From NCBI RefSeq assembly GCF_000967265.1, contig NZ_KQ033885.1, positions 62,001 to 126,000 of the forward strand: a stretch of 64,000 nt of DNA, in the 5' to 3' direction. Both the position numbers and the translations under genes were made by a program. Within the stretch, counting starts at the first letter, position 1, and each line of letters begins with the position of its first letter. Source of the DNA: Bifidobacterium mellis (GTDB lineage Bacteria; Actinomycetota; Actinomycetes; Actinomycetales; Bifidobacteriaceae). The notes beneath the pieces are model-generated. The model did no database searches. It was given only the letters and a program-made list of their open reading frames with translations, and was not told the DNA's origin. Below are positions 37,152 to 46,456 of the stretch, piece after piece.

Positions 37152-37200
37152 TTGTACATCGTTGGAGAAGCGAGTATTATATAATTTGCAACGTTAGAAA
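37152..37200 (+). promoter_or_regulatory. Two operators and promoter of arabino-oligosaccharide importer
   Basis: TTGTACATCGTTGGAGAA (37152-37169) and TTTGCAACGTTAGAAA (37185-37200) flank a perfect -10 TATAAT (37180-37185). The paired sites would allow strong, possibly looping, repression of the importer operon. The binding-protein gene starts 151 bases downstream, leaving a long leader with nothing recognisable in it. Confidence 0.7.
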
Positions 37201-37351
37201 GATGTCGGTTTACAAAGGCGTGGGCTACGTTCACGTATCTGGGAGCGTGACCAGGCGATGCAAGCCATTGGACCAGATGGGCAGGACATGGTTGTTCCGG
37301 TCGTCATCGGTTCCTTTGTAACCGTTGCTTGATGTCGAAAGGACAGAGACA

Positions 37352-38671
37352 ATGAAGGCAATCAGAAAGGCTGCGGTAGCCGCAATCGCGCTCGCCACGC
37401 TCAGCACCGTGGGGCTCTCGGCCTGCGGTTCCGGCAGTGGTGGCAAGGATGCCAAGGGCAAGGACGGCGTCACCAACATCGTCATGTGGCACGGATTCTC
37501 CGAGGCCGATGGCAAGACTCTGAAGAAGATCGTCGAGAACTTCAACAAGTCGCAGAAGAAGTACCACATCGACGCCCAGCTGCAGCCCTGGAGCACCATC
37601 GGCGAGACCATGGTCACCAAGGTCACCTCGGGCGACGGCCCCGACTTCGTCACCACCGGCGCCGACAACGGCCAGGGTTGGTCCATCGACGGCACCTTCC
37701 AGTGCGTGCAGGACTTCTATGACGATCCCTCCAACGAGACCAAGAACTACCTGCCCAACGTGACCAAGCAGACCGAGTTCACCATTGACGGCAAGAAGCA
37801 GCAGTGCGCGGTCCCCATGGGCTACGCGCCCACCACCGTCTGGTACAACACCGATATGTGGAAGGCCGCCGGTCTGACCGATCAGGACTATCCCAAGACA
37901 TGGGACCAGCTCCTGGATGTGGCCAAGAAGCTGACCAAGGGTGACGGTTCCCAGTACGGCATGGCCCTGTCCGACTCCGGATGGGCGGCCTTCATGAAGG
38001 GCAACGGCACCGGTCTTTACGACACCAAGGGCAAGGTCACCATCAATTCCGAGCAGAACAAGGCCTTCCTGCAGAAGATGCGCGAGTTCTACAAGGGCGG
38101 TTACTCCAAGACCGGCATGGATGACACCGCTGCACGCGAGTCCTTCGAGTCCGGCCAGTCCGCCATGGTCATCGTCGGCCCCTGGGAGGACCAGGCAGCC
38201 ACCGACAAGGGTATCAATCACGATCTGTTCCCTGTACCCAACGGAGACGGCACCTATGTCTACCCCGACGGCAGGAAGGGCTCCAACACCGGTTCAACCG
38301 GACTGTATTGGTGGGTCACCTCGCAGGTCAAGGACGAGGCCAAGAAGAAGGGCATCTACGCCTTCTTCAAGTACTACAACAACCATGACAACCAGGTCAT
38401 GTGGTCCCTGGGCTCCGCCTATCCGCCGAACAACAAGACCGTGACCACCGAAGAGCTCTCCAAGCGCCCTCTGATCGCCAAGGTCTCCGAGAACACGGAC
38501 AACTCCTACATCGGCATTGCCGGCCTCAAGGGCGGCTTCGGTGATATCTCGGCCACCCTGGATTCGGTGACCCAGAACACCGCCCGCACCGACGATGACA
38601 TTTCCGCCTCGCTGTCCAAAGCCTCCAACAAGATCCAGAAGTATCTGGACGAGTACAAGGCTGAGGACTGA
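37352..38671 (+). CDS. Sugar-binding lipoprotein of ABC importer
   Basis: A 439-residue extracellular solute-binding lipoprotein (family 1 type). A short signal peptide ends in the lipobox LSAC, followed by a Gly/Ser/Lys linker; VTNIVMWHGFSEADGKTLKKI starts the mature fold. MGYAPTTVWYNTDMWKAAGL and WEDQAATDKGINHDLFPVP are typical sugar-binder blocks. The start at 37352 has a GAAAGGA site. First gene of the importer operon with two permeases. The island context points to arabino-oligosaccharides as ligand. Confidence 0.92.
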   Translation: MKAIRKAAVAAIALATLSTVGLSACGSGSGGKDAKGKDGVTNIVMWHGFSEADGKTLKKIVENFNKSQKKYHIDAQLQPWSTIGETMVTKVTSGDGPDFVTTGADNGQGWSIDGTFQCVQDFYDDPSNETKNYLPNVTKQTEFTIDGKKQQCAVPMGYAPTTVWYNTDMWKAAGLTDQDYPKTWDQLLDVAKKLTKGDGSQYGMALSDSGWAAFMKGNGTGLYDTKGKVTINSEQNKAFLQKMREFYKGGYSKTGMDDTAARESFESGQSAMVIVGPWEDQAATDKGINHDLFPVPNGDGTYVYPDGRKGSNTGSTGLYWWVTSQVKDEAKKKGIYAFFKYYNNHDNQVMWSLGSAYPPNNKTVTTEELSKRPLIAKVSENTDNSYIGIAGLKGGFGDISATLDSVTQNTARTDDDISASLSKASNKIQKYLDEYKAED

Positions 38672-38783
38672 TTGACCATCCGCCCCTGAGGAACCGGTCT
38701 GGCGGCCAGTAGTGCCGCCGGCCGGTCCCCTCATGGCTGACCGTCGCCCGGGCCCGGCGTCCGGGCGGCACTTTGGAGTACTT

Positions 38784-39734
38784 ATGTCCACTACCACTGG
38801 GATCCCACCCGCGCAGGGCGCCGACGCGGTCATCAAGGACAACAAGAAAACCCTTTCAAGGCGCAATATCCGGATTGGGCTGAGCTTTATAGCCCCGGCC
38901 CTGATCGTCCTGTCGGTCTTCGTCTTTTACCCGACCATCAAGACCTTCTTCACCTCGCTGACTACAGACCGCATCAACCGCAAGGGCATCTTTGTCGGTC
39001 TGCACAACTATGCCGAGCTTTTCACGAACGCGGACTTCTGGACCGACTTCCGCAACACGGTCATCTACGCGGTCGCCTACGCGCCGCTGGTGGTCATCGT
39101 GGCCCTGGCTTTCGCCCTGTTGCTCAACCGCAAGGACATCAAGGGGGTCGGTTTCTTCCGCACCTGCCTGTTCATGCCCTACATCATCTCGCTGACTGTG
39201 GCCTCCATAGCCTGGAGCTTCATCCTCTCGCCCTCCCTGGGTCTTATACCCTACTGGGGCAAGGTGCTCTTCGGCATCCAGCACATGGATCTGCTGGGAA
39301 CCAAGTCCACGGCCTTGGCCACCATCATCTTCATCACCGTCTGGAAGAACTTCGGCTATTTCATGGTCATCTTCCTGGCCGGTCTGCAGGGGATCAACCC
39401 GGACCTGTACGAGGCGGCCTCCCTGGATGGGGCCAACGCCTGGCAGCGCTTCCTGCACATCACCCTGCCCGGTCTGCTGCCCACCTTCAACTACGTGGTC
39501 ATCTTCGGACTGATCGGATCCTTCCAGGTCTTCGACCAGGTCTTCATCCTGACCTCCGGAGGCCCCGACCGCGCCACGGAGACCATCGTCTACCGTATCT
39601 ACACCGAAGCCTTCGGCAACGGCAAGATGGGCTATGCATCCGCCCTGTCCTACGTCCTGCTGATCATGACGCTGATCATCGGTGTCATCCAGCTGGTCTG
39701 GAACAACAAGCATGAGAAGGAGGAAATCGGATGA
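38784..39734 (+). CDS. Sugar ABC importer permease (MalF-like)
   Basis: A 316-residue inner-membrane permease. Six membrane helices are visible, starting with IGLSFIAPALIVLSVFVFYP; the EAA loop is EAASLDGANAWQRFLHITLP, which docks to the ATPase. TSGGPDRATETIVYRIYTEAF is the usual C-terminal landmark. The start at 38784 follows a TTGGAG site; the longer frame from 38712 lacks one. It overlaps the next permease gene by four bases (ATGA). No ATPase gene accompanies it. Confidence 0.92.
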   Translation: MSTTTGIPPAQGADAVIKDNKKTLSRRNIRIGLSFIAPALIVLSVFVFYPTIKTFFTSLTTDRINRKGIFVGLHNYAELFTNADFWTDFRNTVIYAVAYAPLVVIVALAFALLLNRKDIKGVGFFRTCLFMPYIISLTVASIAWSFILSPSLGLIPYWGKVLFGIQHMDLLGTKSTALATIIFITVWKNFGYFMVIFLAGLQGINPDLYEAASLDGANAWQRFLHITLPGLLPTFNYVVIFGLIGSFQVFDQVFILTSGGPDRATETIVYRIYTEAFGNGKMGYASALSYVLLIMTLIIGVIQLVWNNKHEKEEIG

Positions 39735-40612
39735 GCCAGTCGACTCCTACCGCAATCGAGCACGATAAGCTGCTCAGGAGGGCCCATGCCAGGCACATGG
39801 TGGCCAGGGTCCTGACCTACTTCCTGCTGATCCTGATGACGGTGATCATCATCTTCCCCTTGTTGATTGTGCTGATCACCTCCTTCACGCCCAACAAGCT
39901 GACCCAGACCTGGCCGCCCAAGGTGATTCCCTCCTCATTCACCCTGGACAACTACACCTCGCTCTTCCAGCGGATGCCCATCGGCAAGCAGCTGATGAAC
40001 ACAGTGATCTTCGCCGGGGCCGTGACGGTCTTCTCGGTCTTCTTCGACTCCCTGGCCGCCTACGGGCTCTCCAGGATCGACTTCAAGGGGCGCGGCTTCC
40101 TGCTGGGAATCCTGATCGCCACCATGATGATCCCTGCCATGGCCCTGCTGATCCCGGTCTACAAGCTGCTGGCAAGCATGGGTCTGGTCAACTCCTACTG
40201 GGGCATCATCATCCCCAGGCTGGCTGATGTGGGCGGCATCTTCCTGCTGCGGCAGTTCTTCATCTCCCTGCCCAAGGATCTGGACAACGCGGCCCGCATC
40301 GACGGTGCCGGTGAGTTCCGCATCTTCTGGCAGATCATCCTGCCCAACGCCAAGTCCGCGGTGCTGGTGGTGACCATGTTCAACTTCATGGGCAACTGGA
40401 ACGACCTGCTCTGGCCATTGATCATGACCAGCCGCCCGGAGACCAGGACCATCACCGCCGGTCTGGCCATGCTGACCGGCCATGGCTCATCGGTCACGCC
40501 TTACGGCGTGGTCATGGCAGGCGCCCTGATCTCGGCGCTGCCTCTGCTGATCGTCTTCTTCTTCATTCAGAAGAGCTTCGTGCAGGGCATCGCCATGACG
40601 GGCATCAAGTGA
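39731..40612 (+). CDS. Sugar ABC importer permease (MalG-like)
   Basis: A 293-residue inner-membrane permease, partner of the MalF-like subunit. Its first membrane segment (about 22-45) is followed by TLDNYTSLFQ and six helices in total; the EAA-type loop is LDNAARIDGAGEFRIFWQIILP. The C-terminus IQKSFVQGIAMTGIK is typical. Translation is coupled to the upstream gene. The operon ends at a strong terminator about 70 bases later. Confidence 0.92.
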   Translation: MSQSTPTAIEHDKLLRRAHARHMVARVLTYFLLILMTVIIIFPLLIVLITSFTPNKLTQTWPPKVIPSSFTLDNYTSLFQRMPIGKQLMNTVIFAGAVTVFSVFFDSLAAYGLSRIDFKGRGFLLGILIATMMIPAMALLIPVYKLLASMGLVNSYWGIIIPRLADVGGIFLLRQFFISLPKDLDNAARIDGAGEFRIFWQIILPNAKSAVLVVTMFNFMGNWNDLLWPLIMTSRPETRTITAGLAMLTGHGSSVTPYGVVMAGALISALPLLIVFFFIQKSFVQGIAMTGIK

Positions 40613-40684
40613 GCGACGAGGCCGACATCATCGGCAACAGGTACATGGCCCGTTGAGGGGTGGGCCGCTGTGCTTGGTGCCCAA

Positions 40685-40727
40685 GGGGCCGACGGGGGTG
40701 ACCAACCCCCGTCGGCCCCTTGTTTGT
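40685..40727 (+). terminator. Intrinsic terminator of the importer operon
   Basis: GGGGCCGACGGGGGT (40685-40699) pairs with ACCCCCGTCGGCCCC (40705-40719) in a 15-base perfect stem with a five-base loop, followed by TTGTTTGTT. Confidence 0.9.
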
Positions 40728-40775
40728 TCTGGATTTAGACTGGGCTGGTGAACGTCGCGGACGGGGAGGTCAGGC

Positions 40776-41507
40776 ATGGATGAGCGTCAGGACGATCAGT
40801 ATGGGCTGAGCTCCGACCAGGAGGAGGCCCTGGGGGTTCTGGCATCGGCGGATCCCCATGCCGGACAGTCCAAATGGACCATCTTCAGGCAATTGCCGCC
40901 GGATAAGCGTTGGCCCTACTTCGCCCAGCACTTCCTTCCTGGTATTCTGGCCGCTGGTCTGGTACTGGCCCTTCTGGTCAGCCTGGTCGTCACCAGACTG
41001 ACCAGGCCGCCGGACCCGCTTATTTCAGTCCAGGGCTTCAACATGAACGCCCAGGAGGAGGGGTTCGACCGCCTCAAACAGGGATTCATGCGCGACCGGG
41101 GAATCAAGGATGGTCGGCTGGTCGACATGAAGGCGACCCTGACCCTGAATGGCCAGGGCTACGACGATTCGGCCAAGGCCCTGACCCAGGTCACTGCAGG
41201 TCAGATCAACATGGTGATCGCCCCCACGGACCTCTTTCCGACCCTGTGCAGGCGCGGGCTGGTGGCTAAGCCCTCACAGGGATTGAAGGGCGACGACCTG
41301 CGTCGGTTGGCCAGCCAGGGCGTTCTGGTGGATTCCAAGGGTAGGCAGGTATCTAATCCCTCCCATGCCATGGGTCTGGATCTCTCCCGCTCATCGCGTT
41401 GGCGGCAGGTGCCCGACCTGCCCGATCATGCCATCCTGGGGCTGAGCAACGTAGCCGATACCGCAACCTACGTCCGGGCCTTCGTCGACTATATGGATTT
41501 CGGCTGA
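40776..41507 (+). CDS. Single-pass membrane protein of unknown function
   Basis: A 243-residue protein I do not recognise. Residues 1-52 are hydrophilic and probably cytoplasmic, 53-75 form one membrane helix (FLPGILAAGLVLALLVSLVV), and the rest would be outside the cell. The external part has DDSAKALTQVTAGQINMVIAP, reminiscent of a small-ligand or binding-protein-like alpha/beta fold, and ends YVRAFVDYMDFG. It has a GGGGAGG ribosome site. It lies between the importer terminator and a GH43 gene, so a link to sugar uptake or sensing is possible but unproven. Confidence 0.7.
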   Translation: MDERQDDQYGLSSDQEEALGVLASADPHAGQSKWTIFRQLPPDKRWPYFAQHFLPGILAAGLVLALLVSLVVTRLTRPPDPLISVQGFNMNAQEEGFDRLKQGFMRDRGIKDGRLVDMKATLTLNGQGYDDSAKALTQVTAGQINMVIAPTDLFPTLCRRGLVAKPSQGLKGDDLRRLASQGVLVDSKGRQVSNPSHAMGLDLSRSSRWRQVPDLPDHAILGLSNVADTATYVRAFVDYMDFG

Positions 41508-41627
41508 GTCTGCGGGTATCCATGTCATGTATCTGCATGCGGATGGCGAGTGGGATTGCCGTTACGCCCATGTGAGCACGACCGACAGGCACGGACCTAC
41601 GCGTGCTCGAACCTGCCGAGAAGTCGT

Positions 41628-42692
41628 TCAGCGGGTCAGGGTCCGCTGCAAAACCCGATACTCGCTCTGAGTGATGGGCATGATGGAGCCGTGGCGCTTG
41701 GTCAATCGGCCGAAGTCCATGTCCGTTACCAAGGCCCAGTCCTGTTGCCGCCTGGATGACAAATCCGCCGAGCGGAAGGGCAGGTAGCCCCGGCCCTCGG
41801 CAAACTGGTCGCAGATTAGGCCGAAAGGCATGGCCCTGCCGTCGGGTCCGGCGGCATCGGCATCGTTGTAGAGGAAGAGCTCGGGGCCCTCCAGGTAGCG
41901 TGAGGAGTAGCGCCCTTGGCCGAAGATGTCGGTCAGGTTGGACAGGTAGGACCAGGCCTGATCGTCGTCCGTGCGCACCAGCTCATGGGTGACCGCATAG
42001 GGGTTGCGGGTGCGTTCCAGGGTGATCTGGTCATCCTTGGAGGCCCGGTACCACCAGCCGTCGGGCGCCTTGAGCATGGTCGTGTCGATGATCCCGTTGC
42101 TGCGGTCGATCCACTTGACCGGGCGGGAGAAGGTGATCAGGTCGGCGCTGGTGGCGTAGTACATGTTGATGCCGTCGCCCAGCTCATTGGCCAGGTCGGC
42201 TGCGGCCGGGTCCTCGGCGCTGTCGGCGGCAGCCGTGGCCCAGAAGACTATCCATTGCTTCCTGTCGGCATCCCAGCAGGCCTCCGGTGCCCAGGCCATG
42301 CCGGCCTTGGGAATGGCCGAGGCCACATCAACCAGGCGGGGCCTGCCCCAGTGGGCCAGGTCAGGTGAATCCCAGATGACCAGGCTGGTGGAACCGTTCA
42401 CGGTGGCCTTGCCCTCCTGCCAGCCGCCCCTGTGGTAGACGGACAGATCAGTGGCGATGATGTGGAAGAGGCCGTCTGGTCCTCGGACGACATAGGGGTC
42501 GCGCACGCCGCCCTCGCCCTCGCTCCAGGTCAGCACCGGGTCTCCCAGGGCCCGGAGGTCATGCCAGTGCAGGCCATCGCGGCTGAGGGCGAAGTAGAGC
42601 TGCTCGTCCGTCTCGGCCTGTTCGTGGCCGGTGAAGTGGACGAAGAGGTAGGCGCTGGTCGCCTCCAACGAGGGTTGCCAATCCGTAGACAT
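41628..42692 (-). CDS. GH43 enzyme, intracellular (paralogue)
   Basis: A 354-residue GH43-type propeller without signal peptide. GVRDPYVVRGPDGLFHIIATD holds the base Asp; KAGMAWAPEACWDADRKQWI is the WAPE block; LEGPELFLYND holds the acid Glu. The overall pattern (AYLFVHFTG, SRDGLHWHDL) parallels the enzyme at 25417-26484. The ribosome site GGAAAGG is at a good distance. It closes the arabinan island. No copy of the island operator is visible in the 198-base gap to tatD, so its control may differ. Confidence 0.82.
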   Translation of the reverse strand: MSTDWQPSLEATSAYLFVHFTGHEQAETDEQLYFALSRDGLHWHDLRALGDPVLTWSEGEGGVRDPYVVRGPDGLFHIIATDLSVYHRGGWQEGKATVNGSTSLVIWDSPDLAHWGRPRLVDVASAIPKAGMAWAPEACWDADRKQWIVFWATAAADSAEDPAAADLANELGDGINMYYATSADLITFSRPVKWIDRSNGIIDTTMLKAPDGWWYRASKDDQITLERTRNPYAVTHELVRTDDDQAWSYLSNLTDIFGQGRYSSRYLEGPELFLYNDADAAGPDGRAMPFGLICDQFAEGRGYLPFRSADLSSRRQQDWALVTDMDFGRLTKRHGSIMPITQSEYRVLQRTLTR

Positions 42693-42890
42693 GTTCCACC
42701 TTTCCTGCTTTCGGCAACGGTACCGTGGCGGCGGGGGACCGGCGGACGGACGGCGGGTGCTTCTTCGCTCCTCCGTTCAGGCCGTCCCAGGGCCGTCATG
42801 GGCGATTCTAGCTGCCGGCGTTCCCTTTGTCGGCGCCGTCCGTCCGAGCGGGTCGCAGGTTGGGCCGTACGGGACCCTAGACTGTGGACC

Positions 42891-43847
42891 ATGAGCAGGC
42901 ATCATCGCGACCGCAGCTGGGCTCCCGACCCCGAGCCGCTGCCCGAAGGCATCGGGGTCATCGACGATCACACCCACATGGCCTCTGTGGTCCCCTTCGC
43001 CCAGGAGATGGACCGGCAGGCCAGGGAGCGCGGACAGGATCCGGTCCCCGTCCGCACGGTCGACCAGCAGCTGGAAAGGGCCCGGGCCGTGGGCGTGGTC
43101 GGGGCCATCGACGTGGGTTGCGAGCTGCCCCATCTGCAGACGGCTGTGGACCTGGCCCTGGCCCATCCCGGGGTGGTCCACGCGGCCCTGGCCATCCATC
43201 CCAATGAGGCCGTCCTGCATGGCCATCGAGGGGTGCCGGGCCCGGACGGACTGCCCTTGAAGTATCAGCCCTGGCATGAGGTTTCTTTCGAGCAGGCGCT
43301 TGAGGAGGTCGCCCGTCTGGCTCGCGCATATCCCGACCAGGTGGTGGCCATCGGGGAGACGGGCATGGACCTCTTCCGGACCGGTCAGGGGGCCGAAGAG
43401 ATCCAGCGGCAGGCCTTCCGTGATCACATCGCCCTGGCCAAGGAGCTGGACCTGCCCATGCAGATCCACGACCGCGACGCCCACCGCCAGGTCATCGAGA
43501 CCCTGCTGGAGGACGGCGCCCCCGAGCGCACGATCTTCCACTCCTATTCGGGGGATGCAGGGATGGCCCAGGTGGCTGCCGAGCACGGCTGGTATCTGAG
43601 TTTCTCGGGAACGGTCTCCTACAAGGGCAACGAGGGAATCCGCCAGGCCCTGTCCGTGGTCGGCATGGACCACATCATGGTGGAGACCGATGCGCCATAC
43701 CTGAGTCCCATGCCATACCGGGGACGCACCAATTCCCCCTACATGATTCCATACACCCTGCGTGCCATGGCCGATGCCTTGGACCGCCCCTTGGCCCAAG
43801 TGGCCGAAGCGACGGCAGCCACCACGCGCCGGGTTTATGGCCTGTGA
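42891..43847 (+). CDS. TatD-family metal-dependent hydrolase
   Basis: A 318-residue TIM-barrel hydrolase of the TatD/YcfH group (likely DNase or RNA quality-control enzyme). Metal ligands are seen in IDDHTHM (HxH near 26-28), AIGETGMD (Glu about 156), QIHDRD, FHSYSG and the final Asp of ETDAPYL. RTNSPYMIPYTLRAMADAL matches the family end. The ATG lies seven bases after a -10-like TAGACT, so the message may be leaderless; a longer open frame upstream to 42432 is an artefact of the antisense GH43 gene. It is a housekeeping gene, not part of the island. Confidence 0.9.
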   Translation: MSRHHRDRSWAPDPEPLPEGIGVIDDHTHMASVVPFAQEMDRQARERGQDPVPVRTVDQQLERARAVGVVGAIDVGCELPHLQTAVDLALAHPGVVHAALAIHPNEAVLHGHRGVPGPDGLPLKYQPWHEVSFEQALEEVARLARAYPDQVVAIGETGMDLFRTGQGAEEIQRQAFRDHIALAKELDLPMQIHDRDAHRQVIETLLEDGAPERTIFHSYSGDAGMAQVAAEHGWYLSFSGTVSYKGNEGIRQALSVVGMDHIMVETDAPYLSPMPYRGRTNSPYMIPYTLRAMADALDRPLAQVAEATAATTRRVYGL

Positions 43848-44022
43848 AGGATGTTCGACGCATAGTGCCAGGTCGGGATTAAGCTAACGGTGTGTCGCGG
43901 TCTGAATCGCCCCTGCCAAGTGTGGGGGGAGAGTGCTACGGTTGTCGTCGCACGTGTGCGCAAACAGCAACATACGGCACCCGGAAGTAGATGAGTGAAG
44001 GCATTGGCCGATGGAGGGCTCT

Positions 44023-46344
44023 ATGGCGGATGAGCGGCATGAGTTGGCGGCTCAGGATGATGGCAGGGGCGCTGACGAACCACCCCGGTTATCCGGTGAA
44101 AAAGCGGCGAAGCCGACTGTGGCCTCCCGTAAGGGTCGGCTGACGAAAGAATCGATACTTCCTCCGGAGAGCTTTACCAAGGCTCCCAAGATCTCAGCCA
44201 AGTCCCGCACGCGCGAGGAGGAGAACGAGCTCAAGCGGGTCCGGCGCGAAGCCCAGAGGGCGGCCCAGCGTCGCCGCACCCCGCCAAAGGGTCCTCTGGG
44301 CCGCTGGTGGCGGCGTGTGCAGTCCTCACCGGACAGGATCAGCCTGGGCATGTGCATCGTGGCCCTGGGCGTGGTCTACGGCGACATCGGCACCTCGCCC
44401 CTGTATACCATGCAGGCCTTCGTGGCCGGGCAGGGCGGCATGGCCCGTGTGGACAGGGCGGCCGTGTTGGGCATGCTCTCCCTGGTCTTCTGGTCCATCA
44501 CGCTGATCACCACGGTCAAATACGTTCTGGTGGCCATGCGCATCGACAACAAGGGCGAGGGCGGCATCTTCGCCCTGTACACCCTGGTCCGGCACTACGG
44601 CAAATGGCTGGCCATCCCTGCCATGGTCGGCGGCGCAGCCTTCCTGGCCGATTCGGTGCTGACTCCGGCGGTCTCCATATCCTCGGCAGTCGAAGGCCTC
44701 AAGACCATCCCTGTGCTGACTCCTATCTTCCGTGAAAACGGAAATCTGACCATGGTCATCACCTTCGTGATCATCCTGATCCTGTTTGCGGTCCAGTCGC
44801 GTGGAACCGAGCGGATCGGCAAGGTCTTCGGCAGCGTGGTCATGGTCTGGTTCGCCTTCCTGGCCCTGATCGGCATCTACTGCATAGGCAACGACTGGTC
44901 CATCTTCGAGGCCCTGAATCCGGTCTACGGGATCCGCTTCCTCTTCAGCCCGCAGAATCCGGTGGGTCTGACCATCATGGGCACGGTCTTCCTGTCGACC
45001 ACGGGAGCCGAGGCTCTTTATTCTGACATGGGCCACGTGGGCCGCGGCAACATCTACGCCACCTGGCCTTTCATCAACATCGCACTGGTCTTCAACTACT
45101 TCGGCCAGGGGGCCTGGATCCTGCGCAACAGCGACAATAAGGCACTGCAGGGTGTGGACGGGCTCAACCCCTTCTTCCAGATGATGCCCACCACCGTGCG
45201 TTACGTGGCGGTCCTCCTGTCGGTGACGGCCGGTGTCATCGCCTCACAGGCCCTCATCACGGGTGCCTTCACCATGGTCTCGGAGGCCACCGGCCTCAAC
45301 TGGATGCCCCACCTGCAGGTGCGCTACCCGGCGCGTACCCGCGGCCAGCTCTACATCCCCACCATCAACTGGGTCCTGTGCGCGGCCACACTGACCGTGC
45401 TGGCCATCTTCAAGGATTCCGAGCACATCTCGGCCGCCTACGGATTGGCTCTGACGGTGACCATGATCACTACAACCGTCCTGCTGGCCGACTATATCTG
45501 GCACGACGGCAAGCGGGCGCTCTCCCTGCTCTTCGCCCTGGTCTTCCTGGCCATCCAGATCCTCTTCTTCATGGCCTCCATGGCCAAGTTCATGCACGGC
45601 GGTTGGTTCACCATGCTGCTGACCGCGGCCATCCTGTGCATCATGTACACCTGGGACGTGGGCACCAAGGTGGAGCGCTCGCAGCGGCGGCATATGACTG
45701 CCAAGGAGTGCCTACCCGCCTTGGAGATGCTCCACAACGACTTCCGCGTCCCCTACTATGCGGACAACCTGGTCTATCTGACCTCGGACGCGGAGATGCG
45801 GCGGCTGGACACCGACATCTTCTTCTCCATCTTCGCCAACCGACCCAAGCGGGCCCGAGCCTGGTGGGCCGTCTCGGTCCAGACCACGGATGCCCCCTAC
45901 ACCCGCAAGTACTCGGTGGAGAACTTCGGCACCAACTACCTCTTCCGCGTGCGCATGAGGTTGGGCTTCAAGGTGGACCAGAATGTGGCCACCTACCTGC
46001 ACCAGATCATGCACGAGCTGATTGACAGCGGCGAACTGCCCAAGCAGCCCTCCATCTACCCCAAGGTGGACGAGGACCCGCAGATCGGCACAGTCACCTA
46101 TGTGCTGGTCCACAAGGCCCTGATGCCCGAGTCCAAGATCGACTCCCGCGGCGCCTTCTCGCTGAAGGTCAAGTACGCCATCCGCAAGGTGGCGGGCTCG
46201 CCGATCAAGTGGTTTGGTCTGGCTCCCTACAACCCCATCGTGGAAGTGCAGCCCCTGTTCGTCTCCACCAGGGCGGTTCCCAAGCTGACGCGCGTGGTCC
46301 TGCCCTCCCGCAAGATCAAGGGCGGCAAGCATCACAAGGGCTGA
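44023..46344 (+). CDS. kup: Kup-type potassium transporter
   Basis: A 773-residue K+/H+ symporter of the KUP/HAK family. A long charged N-terminus (1-105, Lys/Arg-rich) precedes the signature GVVYGDIGTSPLY (about 115-127), then twelve membrane helices including GGIFALYTLVRH and TGAEALYSDMGHVG. The C-terminal soluble domain spans about 530-773. The start at 44023 has GGAGGG close upstream; an ATG at 44011 is the alternative. The 175-base gap to tatD holds a small hairpin (CGCAC/GTGCG) but no riboswitch that I can identify. Confidence 0.95.
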   Translation: MADERHELAAQDDGRGADEPPRLSGEKAAKPTVASRKGRLTKESILPPESFTKAPKISAKSRTREEENELKRVRREAQRAAQRRRTPPKGPLGRWWRRVQSSPDRISLGMCIVALGVVYGDIGTSPLYTMQAFVAGQGGMARVDRAAVLGMLSLVFWSITLITTVKYVLVAMRIDNKGEGGIFALYTLVRHYGKWLAIPAMVGGAAFLADSVLTPAVSISSAVEGLKTIPVLTPIFRENGNLTMVITFVIILILFAVQSRGTERIGKVFGSVVMVWFAFLALIGIYCIGNDWSIFEALNPVYGIRFLFSPQNPVGLTIMGTVFLSTTGAEALYSDMGHVGRGNIYATWPFINIALVFNYFGQGAWILRNSDNKALQGVDGLNPFFQMMPTTVRYVAVLLSVTAGVIASQALITGAFTMVSEATGLNWMPHLQVRYPARTRGQLYIPTINWVLCAATLTVLAIFKDSEHISAAYGLALTVTMITTTVLLADYIWHDGKRALSLLFALVFLAIQILFFMASMAKFMHGGWFTMLLTAAILCIMYTWDVGTKVERSQRRHMTAKECLPALEMLHNDFRVPYYADNLVYLTSDAEMRRLDTDIFFSIFANRPKRARAWWAVSVQTTDAPYTRKYSVENFGTNYLFRVRMRLGFKVDQNVATYLHQIMHELIDSGELPKQPSIYPKVDEDPQIGTVTYVLVHKALMPESKIDSRGAFSLKVKYAIRKVAGSPIKWFGLAPYNPIVEVQPLFVSTRAVPKLTRVVLPSRKIKGGKHHKG

Positions 46345-46394
46345 GTGAGTGGAATCTCACCCTATGGAGCCTGGCTCAAATCGGGTCCGGGCCA

Positions 46395-46400
46395 TAGAAT
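46395..46400 (+). promoter_or_regulatory. -10 element of gnd promoter
   Basis: TAGAAT (46395-46400) lies 57 bases before the gnd start, leaving a leader of about 50 bases that ends in a GAAAGG ribosome site. Confidence 0.45.
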
Positions 46401-46456
46401 TGACGGCATGGAACCTGGTGCCCGGCCTTTCCGGGCTACCGTCGAAAGGTGATGTG

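Noticed and set aside
41353-41592. Minus-strand 79-codon frame at the end of the unknown membrane protein gene
   Set aside because: Mostly antisense to that gene, Arg-rich and without a ribosome site.
42432-42890. Upstream extension of the TatD frame
   Set aside because: It is antisense to the GH43 gene; family N-terminus and leaderless-type promoter fit the start at 42891.
43848-44022. Possible c-di-AMP riboswitch before kup
   Set aside because: Such riboswitches often precede potassium transporters, but I could not match the conserved core in this leader; only a small CGCAC/GTGCG hairpin is seen.
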